This document shows positions 1 to 12,698 of a DNA stretch of 64,000 nucleotides, piece by piece (position 1 is the stretch's first letter; every line of letters begins with the position of its first letter). The position numbers and the translations under genes were made by a program. The notes beneath the pieces were generated by a model. It was not told the origin of the DNA. It ran no database searches and saw only the letters and a list, made by a program, of their open reading frames with translations. This stretch comes from Haliotis asinina (taxonomy: Eukaryota > Mollusca > Gastropoda > Lepetellida > Haliotidae): assembly GCF_037392515.1 (NCBI RefSeq), contig NC_090288.1, positions 17,020,969 through 17,084,968 on the forward strand. Reading direction: 5' to 3'.

Positions 1-398
1 GCATATATATACTGGCCAGCTAAAGAAACACAAGTTTAGAAAGGAAACCTCATAAAGCTATATGTGTCCATAGAGGAAGTTTCACTCATGCAAGCAGTAA
101 TTCAAAATGTGGTTTTCTTATGTGTAGGTGACGCTGTGCATTCAAGCACGATATTCATGTGCAGTTACTAAAAGTTATTATTACCTCCTAAACACCAACT
201 ATTTTAAGAATCACATGGTATCAAAAAGAGATATTTACTCTCGAATGATTCAGTATCAAACATTAGGAAGAGCAAAATATACATTATGCTAGCCTATTAT
301 AGGGAAGTACCTCCAGATAATTCTAACTACATATGACTCAATGTTATTATTAAAAAAAGGTAAAAGGACAGCATAAGTTTGTTACGTTATGAACTATT

Positions 399-445
399 CA
401 TGACGTCATAATGTAGTGTTCAAAAAGAGGCATTATGACGTCATG
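399..445. promoter_or_regulatory. 15-bp inverted repeat with two CRE palindromes
   Basis: CATGACGTCATAATG (399-413) and CATTATGACGTCATG (431-445) are perfect reverse complements with a 17-base spacer. Each contains TGACGTCA, the full bZIP (CREB/ATF) site. Function is not shown. Confidence 0.5.
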
Positions 446-1768
446 ACATTTTTGAGCCAGCTTTGGCAATGTTCTTACTTATTCAATAAGAATTGCATAC
501 TTGTTAACCCTGTTACAAATATCTACATATTGTCACTATAATAAATGCAAATATACACGTGTCTGTTGTGAAAGAGATTACGTCAACATAGCGAGGACGG
601 TGGTCGCGTACGCCTAGATGTTATGGAATCCCAGAAGGAACATTGTTGTGTTACGGCCAACAAAAACAAGCAGGATAATGCGACAGCACAACATTTTAGC
701 CAGATACTTCATTGTCACGATTTAAATATTGCAGTCTAAGTAAGCTTAGTCTCAGTATTTTTCGTTATACTCCACTACCGAGTGTAACAAAACCTAGAGG
801 GGAGGTCATGTAACCTTTGAGATTGACCAATCAGAACTCAGCTTACCAAATCGCGAAAGTGGACATTCCTACATAGCATTTGAACTTTTACATCGGAAAG
901 GTTTGTACCCGAACGATACCGAATGCTATTTTCCATACCATCGGTACCGGGTAATGCACATGGAACACTCTACAATACTGTCACCAGTGAGTATAAACAG
1001 TCGCTGAAAATAATGGTTTTGTCAATATTCAAGAATGTCAGCTTATGGAAATGTTAGCTAATGGTAACCATGTCATCTAAAAACGCTATAAGCATACATA
1101 CTGCAGGTCAGATTCCTGTGTTTGTGGATCACCAACTGCGGATTTTCGGGTTTTTTTTTTTGTGGATCAGTGTCAGTGACTAACGATTCTATTAGGTACC
1201 ACCAAACCCTAAACAGCAGTCGTTGTCTGATTGGTTAAACCCGTTCGGCTTTCTCACGTTAGGTCGCTCAAAGGTAACCTGACGCGACCTCCTACTAGGT
1301 TTTGTTAGACTCGGCAGTGGAGTGTAACGAAAAGTACTGAGTTCACTTAGACTGTAAATAATGATCCTTATTCTACAAAAGGAGTGACAACGCGACAGTG
1401 GTTTATGTCCCTTCTAGGATTCCATAGTTTGTGCTACATTTAGAAGAAACATAAAAAGTAAACATCTTGAGCAAACATTATCATATTTCAAAAGGTGCAG
1501 CTACACGAGCACATATCTTCCTGGTCGTAGTTTTCCACCTGTATACTGACATCGTTTTTGATTTGACACCTGCCGTATTTGGGCGTGAAGAAACATTTAC
1601 GCTTTGCGACAGAGCGTTCTATAACACTAGTTCTATAACACTACTTCCCTGTTCTGGGCAATGTTTTCCAGAGGAAAAAGTAATGACCAAACACGTCAAT
1701 CAGTCACTCCACACTCCATGACGTCAGAATCGTATCTCAGCCAGAAAAGGTGTATCAAATGTACGTTA

Positions 1769-1773
1769 TGAAA

Positions 1774-1848
<75 letters not shown>

Positions 1849-1851
1849 ATA
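1769..1851. repeat. (AAAT)n microsatellite
   Basis: About 20 uninterrupted AAAT/AATA units. Confidence 0.97.
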
Positions 1852-2202
1852 GAAACATGTTTATGTCATATAATGGCTTGAATGTATTACATTTTATGCC
1901 CTATTGTGTCGCATTTTCTGCCTGTAACCGCAATTTCAAGACACACATCAAGAGAGGCTTCAACCTGAGCTTTACCTGGATTACTTGTAATCTGATTACA
2001 TGATAATTACATAGGTATTACAGATGTAACTATTGTTCGCTTGGAATTGATTACAACCATAAATACTGTCTTCAATAACCATAATTTCTTATTCCCATTT
2101 CAAACTCTGCACTTCAGTGTAATATTCTCAAGGTTAAAGCATGTCTTCATGCCATGTTTACGAGTCATGTTTTCAATATTCTGGTCATTATTTCTTCCTG
2201 GT

Positions 2203-2362
2203 GTAAGAAGCGACTAACGAGATCGGGTGCTCACTGACTTGGTTGACACATTTCATTGTATTCCAAATGCGTAGATCTATACTGATGATATTGATTACTG
2301 GATTGTCTGGTCCAGAATCGACTATTCACACACGGCTAGCATATAACTGGAATATTGCTGAC
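2203..2362 (+). mobile_element. SINE family B, 5'-truncated
   Basis: It begins within the GTAAGAAGCGACTAACGAG segment and continues through the central body (ACTGGATTGTCTGGTCCAG) to CTGGAATATTGCTG. It lacks the head and the terminal TCAC repeats. A short antisense tail-only fragment follows at 2390-2428. Confidence 0.75.
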
Positions 2363-2389
2363 AAAGAAAATGAAAATATGTAGTGCCTG

Positions 2390-2428
2390 AGAGAGTGAGT
2401 TTCGTTTTAAGCCTCTTGTAGCAATAAA
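2390..2428 (-). mobile_element. Shared SINE A/B 3' tail fragment
   Basis: GAGTGAGTTTCG...AAGCCTCTTGTAGCAATA is the antisense of the tail common to both SINE families; no body is attached. Confidence 0.5.
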
Positions 2429-3089
2429 ACCATGCGCTATGCTTGAGATGGTTCCAAATTGGCCATTTATTACTGAGAACGCTTACAATTAGTTTCAAAG
2501 CTACTTCTTAAGACCTCTATAGACAGTTGCTACGACTACAATTGACGTAACTAACTAATGACGTAACTTTGCCAGTCTACAACGTAATAAGCAATAGATG
2601 AAGAAGACGACCTCTGTTGAGTAAAGTTACACTTCTGCCTTGAGAAAAAATGACTTATCAAACTACAATATAGGCAACAAAAGACCAACATGATTTAAGA
2701 ACAGATGTCCTTGACCTTCCTGTCCATATTAGTAACACAAAAAGTTTACATCGTATTGTAATCTGTTACACAACGCCTGTGGTTTATAAGAGAGGTGGGC
2801 TCTCTTTGACATAATCTAGCCTGCTTCTAGACAAGCTCCATCACGCGCCTCTCTGTGTAGCCTGACAATGACACATGCTTCATGGTTGACAGACGAGATA
2901 CAAACTAAGACTGACAGGAACACAAGACGGGATGTGACTCATCGCTGTAATATAACATGGAGGAAAAGTATTATCCTAAACATATTACCACTTGGTACGA
3001 GTATTTCTTAAATATGTTCCATAGAGATCATTAACTAATCTGTCCTACGTGATTCGTGTTTGTCTGTTATTAAACTCCACACCCAGCAC

Positions 3090-3222
3090 TACTCAGGCTA
3101 TTATGGCAGCGGTCTGTAAATAGTGTTCGATACGTGTAGCACATGTGTGCTTGTGTCTTCTCCCCTCCACCCTAATACACGCCCCCACCCGATCCCGTTT
3201 ACGACAAGCATGGGCTGATGAT
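3090..3222 (-). mobile_element. SINE family B, degraded, internally deleted
   Basis: GCTATTATGGCAGCGGTCTGTAAATA (near 3098-3122) and CACCCGATCCCG...ACGACAAGCATGGG (near 3186-3216) are the two ends of an antisense family B copy, with most of the middle missing or unrecognisable. Confidence 0.5.
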
Positions 3223-3301
3223 AACAAATTCTAAACCGACCGTGTGTGAACCGTGGTGAAAACATTGAAATTTCAATCGTTTGTGGAAGTCTTACATTTA
3301 C

Positions 3302-3453
3302 GTGGGTGGCGGTGATGCAACCGTGTGGTTAAAGCATTCGGTCGTCATGACAAACGCCGTGTTTGATTACCTTGATGATTACAATGTGCCAAGCACATTT
3401 CTGGTGTACCCCGCCGGAATATTGCACAAAAGGGCGTAAAAGCATACTCACTC
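3302..3453 (+). mobile_element. SINE family A (tRNA-derived)
   Basis: The tRNA-like head GTGTGGTTAAAGCATTCGGTCGTC is followed by a decayed B box (GTTTGATTACC), the body (AATGTGCCAAGCACATTTCTGGTG) and the tail GGAATATTGC...GGCGTAAAAGCATACTCACTC. Confidence 0.8.
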
Positions 3454-6218
3454 GGTATAGCGACAAGAGAAGACTCTATTTTACTTGTGTATCAGATGTC
3501 CACAATGGCTGTTGAACATCGACCGATGCTACATCCTGCCCTGGAAGATTAGCGTGTCAACGTGCCACGGTGGATCAATGCTAAATTCCCCTTCGATTCG
3601 TAAAGTTTACATTTAAGACGAAACACTATTTCAAAGGAATTATCACGTGACTTCATAGAAACGGAATAACAGTAAAATTTGATTCGCTACATCTGTTGAC
3701 TCAACGTTGGTCATTATTCGCCTCTGCGTCAAAGAAACAAACAGCTGTCTCCACATCCTTGAGGACAACATCTACTACATGCACGACATCATTTACAAAT
3801 ACAGTCCCCGAACCCCTAGAGTGCGCTACTTGGGACGACAGTTATATGCACTATTGTCGAAATAGACGGGTCGAACTGTTTTAAGTGCTTGAAGGTTACC
3901 ATGCCCCTCCAAAAATTCAAATCACATACCCACGCATACTTCTTTTCCTTTCTTACTTTAATCCCACCCTAAGCGTTTTACTTCCATGGTCCGATGTCTT
4001 TTGACTTAGACTGTGACATAACAAGGAGCGCGGTAACATTGCTTAATGTTCAGTATTTAATGGTCTGTGCATTCTCAACACAATCATCTTGTACAGCCAG
4101 CCCCGCGGCTATTACTCCTCAAACTCGGTTCAGTCTATTGTAGCGGTCGATATGTTGAAAGCAACTTGCTGGCTAAGCTTCAAGCATGAGTGAGCAACAA
4201 CACTTCTCATTTGGGCATACTACAGAACCTGCTTTCCTGGCTTCGTGAGACCTCTTCAAACAAGTCGCACCCACACCTACCGATGGGGCGTGCTCGTGTG
4301 ATTCTAGATCCGCGTAGGATATGGTCATGCGCAAAACGTAGAAGTCATATAATCGACAAAATTTTATCCACATCACCCGTAACATACACCTACCTCAGTT
4401 TGAGGACAACTAATCCCAAACATCCAAGGAAATATATATGCACCCCTCCTCTATTTCTCTACCAATGTTCCTCGATATAACGTGTAATACATAACCTATA
4501 GCCCTGTCTGGTTATGGCGATGACATAGACAGCGCTACATGCATGACTGTAGTTGGTATGAATAATTGACAAAACCGGTTTACTGTCTCGGTGAAAAGAT
4601 CGGCGGTCAAACGCATAGATACTATGGAGACGAGATGTTATGACCGCTGCAATCTCTCAGTAGTCGGTGGACGGAAAGAATGCAACTCTCAATCAATATA
4701 TTTCTGTATGGTCCTAAGACAACTGCAGCTGCAAGGACCATCACGAACATTAGATGATAAGCACAAACGATAGCGTCAAACAGAAGCCGATACAAGATCA
4801 CTTACCTATTTGGGTGAATGACAGGTCTGTGACGCAGTCGTGTGCAGAGTACCCGTTTCTGTTAGATGTAGATTTCAGAACTGGTCACGTGACGTCACAG
4901 ATGATCGACCTACGGCCACGTGGTATGCTATGGGAGGGAGGTAGCTTGAGTATTTCAACAGCCGTGCTAACGTTTGCGATAACTCCCCCATTCAAGGGCA
5001 ACAACGGCCTAGCTGTTCAGGTGTGGGTCACAGTTGGTCTAACCTATTACCCGAGGGAAGTCACAAGTGGCATGTTATATGTTCGTGTATAGCGATAGGG
5101 TGGGATGTACTTCCGTCTTTAATAGGCATGTATGATCACACTGACCCGAACGCATACCTACAATCTTTTATGGATATGTAGTTAGATATACACGTGAACG
5201 CCGAACAGAACTCGTACCATCATTTTTTAATTAGTGTTATTACCATCAAACTGTCGTTTTGAATCTTAACTTCTTTGAATCATTATTCTTCAGTTGTTAT
5301 TACTCATAAAGTATCATTTCTATTCTTTTGTTCTGGTTAATATTCGTATATTCTTATTAAAATTCTTAAATTCTCATTATTCTTAAACTTGAACTAGGAA
5401 AACGAAATATAAACTGTTGCGTAAAAGAAATAATATATACAAAAGTGACATTTGGCCAAGAAATAACAAACATTATCAACACGTTAACGTTATTAGGCTG
5501 AATAAGTCAATACACAACTGTTACGCCTGTATTCAATACATCAACATCGAGTACATCATTCGTATTTGTTGAATGTATAGTCACCGTTAAGCAGGACGTA
5601 GACTTTGGTTAGACATGCGAGTGTGCCAGTGGGTGTTTATAACATCAACACGTCCGCCATGTCATTCAGATCAGAGATCGATTCTGGGGGACATATAAAA
5701 CATTGTCGTAATGCCACCAGTGAGGTCGGGTTGTCTCGCTCTCTGTCTTTGTTGTGCATGTCATCGAACTCTCATAGGTAAGTGTTCACTCTCGATTATA
5801 TACAGACCGCCGTCATATTATTGAAATACCGCAACATGCAACCTGAAGTACACATTTTCAAATCCTTTGGGATTCGATATGTCACGTAAACCAGTTCTGA
5901 ACTACTATATTTGCTGAGTGAAACATAAAAGTAAACTCACTCAGTACGGTTACACTAACAGCCTTTCAGCCTTATGGGATTATCATCTAACTCCTCACTC
6001 CTCTTAATTAAATGTTGAATCATTCCTGTCTCACTGTCATTGTTTTTCATGTTAACGTATGGTTGAATTAATTCCCAAGTAGCGGAATGCGTAAAGGAAA
6101 CATATTTGTTTGGATGTATTTAAGTGTCCATATTATTATTATCTCTTGTAATCGTCCAAATTTCAATATAGCCTAGTACGTGTATGCGATTCAGTGACAA
6201 CATCTATTTCTATTAGAT
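3454..6218. other. Non-coding sequence, no gene recognised
   Basis: A 112-codon + frame (4754-5092) is the longest. It contains the TCACGTGACGTCA composite at 4885-4897 but has no motif that I know and no flanking splice sites that I trust. The rest is AT-rich unique sequence. Confidence 0.55.
5905..5943 (+). mobile_element. Shared SINE A/B 3' tail fragment
   Basis: TTTGCTGAGTGAAACATAAAAGTAAACTCACTCA resembles only the last part of the common SINE tail. Confidence 0.4.
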
Positions 6219-6253
6219 GTGTGAGTTTAGTTTTACGCCGCTTTTAGCAATAC
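6219..6253 (-). mobile_element. Shared SINE A/B 3' tail fragment
   Basis: GTGAGTTTAGTTTTACGCCG followed by CTTTTAGCAATA is a nearly intact antisense copy of the shared tail. The matching family A head occurs about 110 bases downstream (6361-6452), so the two may be one copy split by an insertion. Confidence 0.6.
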
Positions 6254-6360
6254 TTATTGAAAGGGGCGCCGTTTTCAACTCATGAGAGGTTGACATAAAA
6301 AGTCACTGAATCACCTTGTGTAGATGTTGTCTTGTCGTCCTGACTGTAACAAGTGAGTGA

Positions 6361-6452
6361 AGTTTCACACATTAAATCAATATGGGGAATCGATCCTGGT
6401 CTTCGACGTGGTGAGCAAACGCTTGAACCACCAGGCTACACCAAACGCCCCC
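6361..6452 (-). mobile_element. SINE family A head and body fragment
   Basis: In antisense this carries AGTTTCACACATTAAATC, GGGGAATCGATCCTGG (B box side) and GCTTGAACCACCAGGCTACA (A box side). The tail part lies at 6219-6253. Confidence 0.65.
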
Positions 6453-7334
6453 TTGACTCTAAATGCATACATGTATAACACAACAGTAGGTGTCTTTAGA
6501 AGGGGTGTCCGGAATAATGAGGTTATACTGTGCATTATAACTTTGTCATTTAGAGTATTGATTTTCAGAGTTTTGCCGTCACCAAACAAGTGCTTTGCTA
6601 GGTTAATTGCTTCGTTTCTGTACTGGAACGCTGCATCTGTTGCAACAAAAATAACTTGTCGATCTGTGAAAAGTGCCCCTCTTCATCATACTAGCGTCTA
6701 AACATATGAGAGTTGTTGAACCTGTGGAATAACCCCGCTAAGTCTGCACGATAAGGCTTAAATCGTGGATAATCCTGTCTTTCGATCCCTAAAGAGTCTC
6801 TGACTAGCTTTTAAACGGACATGAATGATTTAAATCGATAAAGGGCTATCGATTATCCCGCGGTATGAGCCCTGCTTGCCTCCAGTTCGTACTGAGTACA
6901 TATACTTAGAGTAAGTTGAACGGGACTTAGCATACAAGAAATAATCCGTCTTAAGTCTTTGTTAGACCTTGGAAGTTATGAGTGTCTTAACGCTAAGATC
7001 GTTTTGTAAAACGGAGCTCAGTTCTACACAGCCCTTAGTAACAATACCAGTGACGATATAGAATCATGATTATTATCACGTGCATTTGTGCTTTATTGTA
7101 TTGTATATGTATATTCTGTTAACTTAAGAAGTGATCCAAGTAATCCAACTCATATGCACGTACGTCACGACCTATGACACGACGTCTAACACCCGATCCA
7201 CATTAGTCGGTTGTAGTGAGAAGTGGGGAATCGCTAACGGCCAAGTCTACACTGTAATCCCACGGAGTTCATTCACTCCTCCCTCCTTCCTTTAAGAATG
7301 ATGTTGGACAGCTACCACTATACGTTGTCTAAAT

Positions 7335-7472
7335 GACTGAGCGAGTATAGTTTTACCCCGCTTTTAGCAATTTTCTAGCAACATCACACCGGAGGACACT
7401 AGAAATGAACTTCCCACATTGTACCCATGTGGGGAACTTGGGACTTCGAAGCGACGAGCTGTCCCACCGTTC
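7335..7472 (-). mobile_element. SINE family A, decayed
   Basis: Antisense tail (GCGAGTATAGTTTTACCCCG, CTTTTAGCAATTTTC), body (GGACACTAGAAATGAACTTC, CACATTGTACCCATGTGGGG) and a broken head (CTTCGAAGCGACGAG). Confidence 0.75.
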
Positions 7473-7559
7473 CGTGTGTAAGAAACGATAACAACATATG
7501 GATGACTTGGATGAGAAGCATTTACGCTCTCTGTACATAACAATATCTTAATCACTTTC

Positions 7560-7562
7560 TAT

Positions 7563-7593
<31 letters not shown>

Positions 7594-7626
7594 TGTGTGT
7601 GTGTGTGAGTGTGTGTGTGTGTGTTT
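7560..7626. repeat. (ATTT)n followed by (GT)n
   Basis: About eight ATTT units lead into a GT run with one GA interruption. Confidence 0.95.
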
Positions 7627-9048
7627 TGTGTAAAGTGTCTGACATTGAACAACTTCAAGCCAACAAACATTGAGTTAGTATACATGTATTATACATGGCA
7701 AACAAGGATAAGTTGAGCACCGACCTGACAGGTGGCCCGTATTAGCATCTATGAGTGCTGCCTACTGGCGCTTGCCATTGTGAGCGAAGGGACCCCTGGT
7801 TATCTGCGATCAAGTGTAGTGCGTCAGGTGAAGCGCGTGGCCAGTCTCTTACGTGCGGAATCAATTTCATCGTCACGCAATGCACATGGACTAGTCAACA
7901 TTTACTCCATTTACCTTTCACAAACCAAATGGGTTTGTTCATTGCCGGGCACAGCCTACTTCTCGCGTTTTCTGCGCTTGCCCAACTTAACCTTGTTTGC
8001 CAGCAAGAGAATGAATACGTTGGGTCTGCTGAAATAAGATATGAGAAATATATACAGAATGAAAAACATTAAGCGTGGTAAGTGTTTTCTTTGTGTTGAA
8101 AATATCAGTCACCAAAACTATTGTCGAAGACAACGTTTGCTCTATATACATATTGAATTGAGAATATTTTTTCACAATGAAAAGTACTACGAAGGTTAGT
8201 TGAAACTGTTTATCAAGTTGAACGGATGTGACAACAACGTTGTGGCATTACAAATTTTCATGTAGAACATATAAGTAGACAACTGTATGTAACATTAAAT
8301 CATGAGGAGCACGTTCGCCTATACTTTGGAGTGAAATATAATTTTCCACAAAACCCAATCGAGACCATTCGAGACTGGTCGCTCCAATAATTCGAGTCTG
8401 TCTCACAGTCCCTGAACCACATTATTTGCCCTGCAGCCTTGCCGTCGATGCAATGCTACAGCCCTAAATGAAGCAAGTCTAGATTTCCCAGGGAATGTCT
8501 GGTCTCCCTGCATGGAGCCCTTGTAAATCTAAATGGGTTTATTTGTTACAATCAAAGCTACATATATTCAGAGACTAAACATAGGTTTACAGTAACACAG
8601 ATACCGGGTGTTTGGACGACATGAAACGACAACAAACAGGAACATGTTTCTGTTTAACGTAAACAACCTTGCCACAAAACACCCTCTGACTGGCGATGCA
8701 CTTCAAACCAGCAGTGAGGCCACATCTACCTTGTTCAACATTGCTAGTGTGTTCAGTCATATGTCTCCCTGTCAAGGCCGTGGTTTGTTATAGTCTGCGT
8801 CAGTGTGATCCATACAATAAACCCTGTGTTTCCAGCAGCAACATGACTAACTGTACTTTTTTATTCATTTTGTATAACAAACACGTGTAAAGTTGACTTG
8901 GAAAAAAGTAAAGAACATAATTACATAAGTTCTCTATAGCGTGACGTAGGATTATACCCACTTTTAATAAAGGATGTGCTAGATGACAGGGCCCAGTACA
9001 GGGGTGAGTTGTGTACTAATGACACGTCAGTGTCAATGCTTACCAGAA
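7627..9048. other. Non-coding sequence, no gene recognised
   Basis: Two overlapping + frames (7732-8037 and 7755-8072) of about 100 codons share the same DNA in different phases and have no recognisable domain. The stretch around 7730-8000 is more GC-rich than its flanks. Confidence 0.5.
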
Positions 9049-9136
9049 AGTGAGTATGGTTGAACGAGGCTTTTAGCAGTATCGTGTCCGGGGACAAATG
9101 GGGTTCACACATTTTACCCATATGGGGAATCGCCCT
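9049..9136 (-). mobile_element. SINE family A, head missing
   Basis: Antisense tail GTGAGTATGGTTGAACGAGG and body GGGGACAAATGGGG, then CACACATTTTACCCATATGG; it ends at the GGGGAATCG that precedes the B box. Confidence 0.65.
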
Positions 9137-9280
9137 CCAATGTTATCGACACAGTGATAGCTTGGACGACAGGTGACTCTGATGGAAGCTCGAGAACATA
9201 AATCGTCTTGACAAGCGATTTCTGCTTCTCAATGAATGAGTTCATATATCAGGCTGATTCTTTTCGTTCAATGTGTGTTG

Positions 9281-10222
9281 CATTTACGTCTTCTCCATCT
9301 ACAGTTGTTACATTTACTTCTGTTCCTTTTACAATGTTGCGCTTACTCCCTCTCCTTCTACACCTGTTACATTTACTTCTGTTCCTTTTACAATGTTGCG
9401 CTTACTTCCTCTCCTTCTACACCTGTTACATTTACTTCTGTTCCTTTTACAATGTTGCGCTTACTTCCTCTCCTTCTACACCTGTTACATTTACTTCTGT
9501 TCCTTTTACAATGTTGCGCTTACTTCCTCCCCTTCTACACCTGTTACATTTACTTCTGTTCCTTTTACAATGTTGCGCTTAGTTCCTCTCCTTCTACACC
9601 TGTTACATTTACTTCTGTTCCTTTTACAATGTTGCGCTTACTTCCTCTCCTTCTACACCTGTTACATTTACTTCTGTTCCTTTTACAATGTTGCGCTTAC
9701 TTCCTCCCCTTCTACACCTGTTACATTTACTTCTGTTCCTTTTACAATGTTGCGCTTACTTCCTCTCCTTCTACACCTGTTACATTTACTTCTGTTCCTT
9801 TTACAATGTTGCGCTTACTTCCTCCCCTTCTACACCTGTTACATTTACTTCTGTTCCTTTTACAATGTTGCGCTTACTTCCTCTCCTTCTACACCTGTTA
9901 CATTTACTTCTGTTCCTTTTACAATGTTGCGCTTACTTCCTCTCCTTCTACACCTGTTACATTTACTTCTGTTCCTTTTACAATGTTGCGCTTACTTCCT
10001 CTCCTTCTACACCTGTTACATTTACTTCTGTTCCTTTTACAATGTTGCGCTTACTTCCTCTCCTTCTACACCTGTTACATTTACTTCTGTTCCTTTTACA
10101 ATGTTGCGCTTACTTCCTCTCCTTCTACACCTGTTACATTTACTTCTGTTCCTTTTACAATGTTGCGCTTACTTCCTCTCCTTCTACACCTGTTACATTT
10201 ACTTCTGTTCCTTTTACAACTG
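9281..10222. repeat. 59-bp minisatellite, about 16 copies
   Basis: The unit contains CATTTACTTCTGTTCC, ACAATGTTGCGCTTACTTCC and CTACACCTGTTA. The start of CATTTACTTC falls at 9311, 9370, 9429 and so on to about 10196, exactly every 59 bases. Copies are almost identical, differing mainly as CTCTCC versus CTCCCC. All three forward frames are stop-free through the array, giving long Leu/Phe/Cys/Ser-rich translations of up to 343 residues. Because 59 is not a multiple of three, each frame simply cycles through the others, so I do not regard these as genes. Confidence 0.95.
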
Positions 10223-10785
10223 ATCTACAATTGCTACAGTTGCTGCTTCTTCTACTATAACTGCTGAAGTTTCAACTTCCACTTGAAGGCCTCAGGCAAA
10301 TGATGTGCAGTGCAAATTATTGTGTGGATTCGCCCGGGGTGTAAACATAGGTTATGGAATTCCAAAGACAATTACACCCAAAACATTCCTTCCTAATTCA
10401 CCTATTACATACAATACAGGATGTGGTCTATTCATTTCTGCGGCCGTTGTTGTGACCGTTACGTGATTATAAGTCGTAAGGTCTATACTGTTGCTTTGAA
10501 GCTTGCTTTAACACTCTCATTTGATCTGATGGTATGTTGATTTCCAAAATACTTTTATATCCCACATACTGTATGTACTTTGAAAAAATGCATTACTGTA
10601 TCGCAAAGGGATATTTATGAAAGCGTTGTTTCTTGAGAATTTTGGATGAGATCAACAGAAGGTTCCAGTGATAAATGGTAAGTGTTTCTGACATTCCCTT
10701 GACTAAACATCTTTTTACAGCACATCACATGGCCCGTGTCGGTCGGTCCTGCTCCATGATGGTTATCGTGTTTCTTTTGAGGCCG

Positions 10786-11735
10786 TGAGGCTCTGTGGCG
10801 GTTAGTCAGATTCTAGGACGGTTAGCCAGCCTCTTTAAAGGTTCTGAGGCTCTGTGGCGGTTAGCCAGATTCTAGGACGGTTAGCCAGCCTCTTTAAAGG
10901 TTCTGAGGCTCTGTGGCGGTTAGCCAGATTCTAGGACGGTTAGCCAGCCTCTTTAAAGGTTCTGAGGCTCTGTGGCGGTTAGCCAGATTCTAGGACGGTT
11001 AGCCAGCCTCTTTAAAGGTTCTGAGGCTCTGTGGCGGTTAGCCAGATTCTAGGACGGTTAGCCAGCCTCTTTAAAGGTTCTGAGGCTCTGTGGCAGTTAG
11101 CCAGATTCTATTTTGTACCATTAACCAGTCTTTGTACAGGTTGTCAGGTTCTGGCGGTTGGCCAGGCGCAATGGCGGTTGACCAAGCTTTCTGGAGTTTG
11201 GCCTGACACTTTGACGGTTGGCTAGGCTCACTGACGGTTAGTCAGGCTCTAATGATGGTTGGGCAAACTAGCAAAGCTTTATGACGATTGTCCAAATTCT
11301 ATGGTTTAAGGTCGGGATCCATGACGTATGGTCAGGTTATTTGACAGTTGGGCAGGCTATGGCGGTTGACCATACTGGAGTTTGGGATGACAATTTGACA
11401 GTTGACCAGGCACATTGATGGTTAGTCAGACTCTAATGACGGTTGGGGAAGGTAGCTGGGCATTGTGACGGTTGTCCAAATTCTATGGCTTCAGGTCAGT
11501 ATCTTTGAAGCTGACCAGGTTTTACTGCGGCTGGAGTGGCTTTCTTGATGGTTAGGTAATCTCTTTACAGGTTGCCAAGCTCTATGATGGTCAGTACCCT
11601 ATCACGATTGGCCAAACTCTGTATCGGATGGCCACTCTCTATGATGACTGCCAAGGTTTTGTGGCGATTGGCCGCTCTTTGAGATGATTGCCAGGCAGTT
11701 AGCGGTTGGCAGTTGACCAGGCACTGTAGCAGTTG
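10786..11735. repeat. 59-bp minisatellite grading into about 20-bp degenerate repeats
   Basis: GGTTAGCCAGATTCTAGGAC, GGTTAGCCAGCCTC and GGTTCTGAGGCTCTGTGGC form a 59-bp unit repeated with high identity about five times (10790-11095). To its right the same GGTTAGCCAG-like sub-unit continues with strong decay and irregular spacing to about 11735. The 59-bp unit looks like three diverged sub-units of about 20 bases that were amplified together. Confidence 0.92.
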
Positions 11736-12645
11736 GACGGGTTCAACACCGCTATCGACTTTAAACAATATTCATGTGTTGCACCTAATTTGTAAACTTC
11801 AGACGTCACGAGTAGCCAGCAAACCTATGCTTCTCTACAGGGCTATGAACATCCTCACTTGACAACAAAGAGCAAATCCTTCCATTTCGATACACGTCAT
11901 AAATATTAACCCGATTACTGTTACCGACATCATACGATGTATGTTTGACTTTCCCTCATGAAGCAGGGCTGATTTACCTTACTTAATGAAGCAGGGGTGA
12001 TTTAGAGAATATGTTCAGGGCATGGAACGTGTTATATTAATGTTGTTCCTCTTCCGCTAAGTCGGCTGTTTGTGACGCTGTTTTCAGAAGTCACGTGACA
12101 GGTGGCGTGAGAATCATTACAGGTAAATCCAGGATGTATACGTTACAGGACAGGATACCCCAATACCGACATCAGTGAGGGATTGTAGCACGATTGTAAC
12201 CATAAACGGAGTAGTTCAAGCAGTTCAGTGTGAGTTCCGTGTTTGCCTGGAGATCCTGGATCGCAAGAGGAAGATTAACTGAGGATGCATATGTTTTAAA
12301 GCTAAAGCAGGCTCACGTTTGGACATTCTTTTCCCACTGAGGTTACTCCTCAGGTTACTTCCTACACGCAGGAAGATATGACAGGAGTAACTTTTGCGAG
12401 AAGAGAATGACAGAATGAGAGGAGACGACACGGGCGTGTGTCAGTGTGCATGTGTCTGTGTTTAAATGTCCGCGTTTGTCTGTTTATGTAAGGAGCAATG
12501 GTCTGTCTGTACGCATGTGTGTGAGTCAGTGGTTGTGTGTGTGTTTCTATAGGAGCGTTAATGGTGTGTGCGTTCGTCTTTTTCTATTTCAGTATTAGTC
12601 TATGTCGGCGTTTATGGGAGAGGTAATTAATGCTTCGTGTGTAGG

Positions 12646-12698
<53 letters not shown>

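Larger units (their letters stand above)
1..2202. other. Non-coding sequence, no gene recognised
   Basis: Apart from the CRE inverted repeat (399-445), another TGACGTCA at 1719 and the (AAAT)n tract I see nothing. The 84-codon frame at 1467-1721 has no family resemblance. Confidence 0.6.

Noticed and set aside
4754..5092. 112-residue plus-strand frame
   Set aside because: Nothing recognisable in it; a length expected by chance in 64 kb of six frames.
7732..8072. Overlapping frames of about 100 codons as an exon
   Set aside because: Two phases are equally open, neither has a domain, and splice sites are not convincing.
9236..10267. 343- and 316-residue open frames as genes for a repetitive membrane protein
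   Set aside because: They are the same 59-bp minisatellite read in cycling frames; there is no unique domain, no splice context, and all three frames are equally open.
9281..11735. CRISPR array
   Set aside because: The units are contiguous with no unique spacers, and this is animal DNA.
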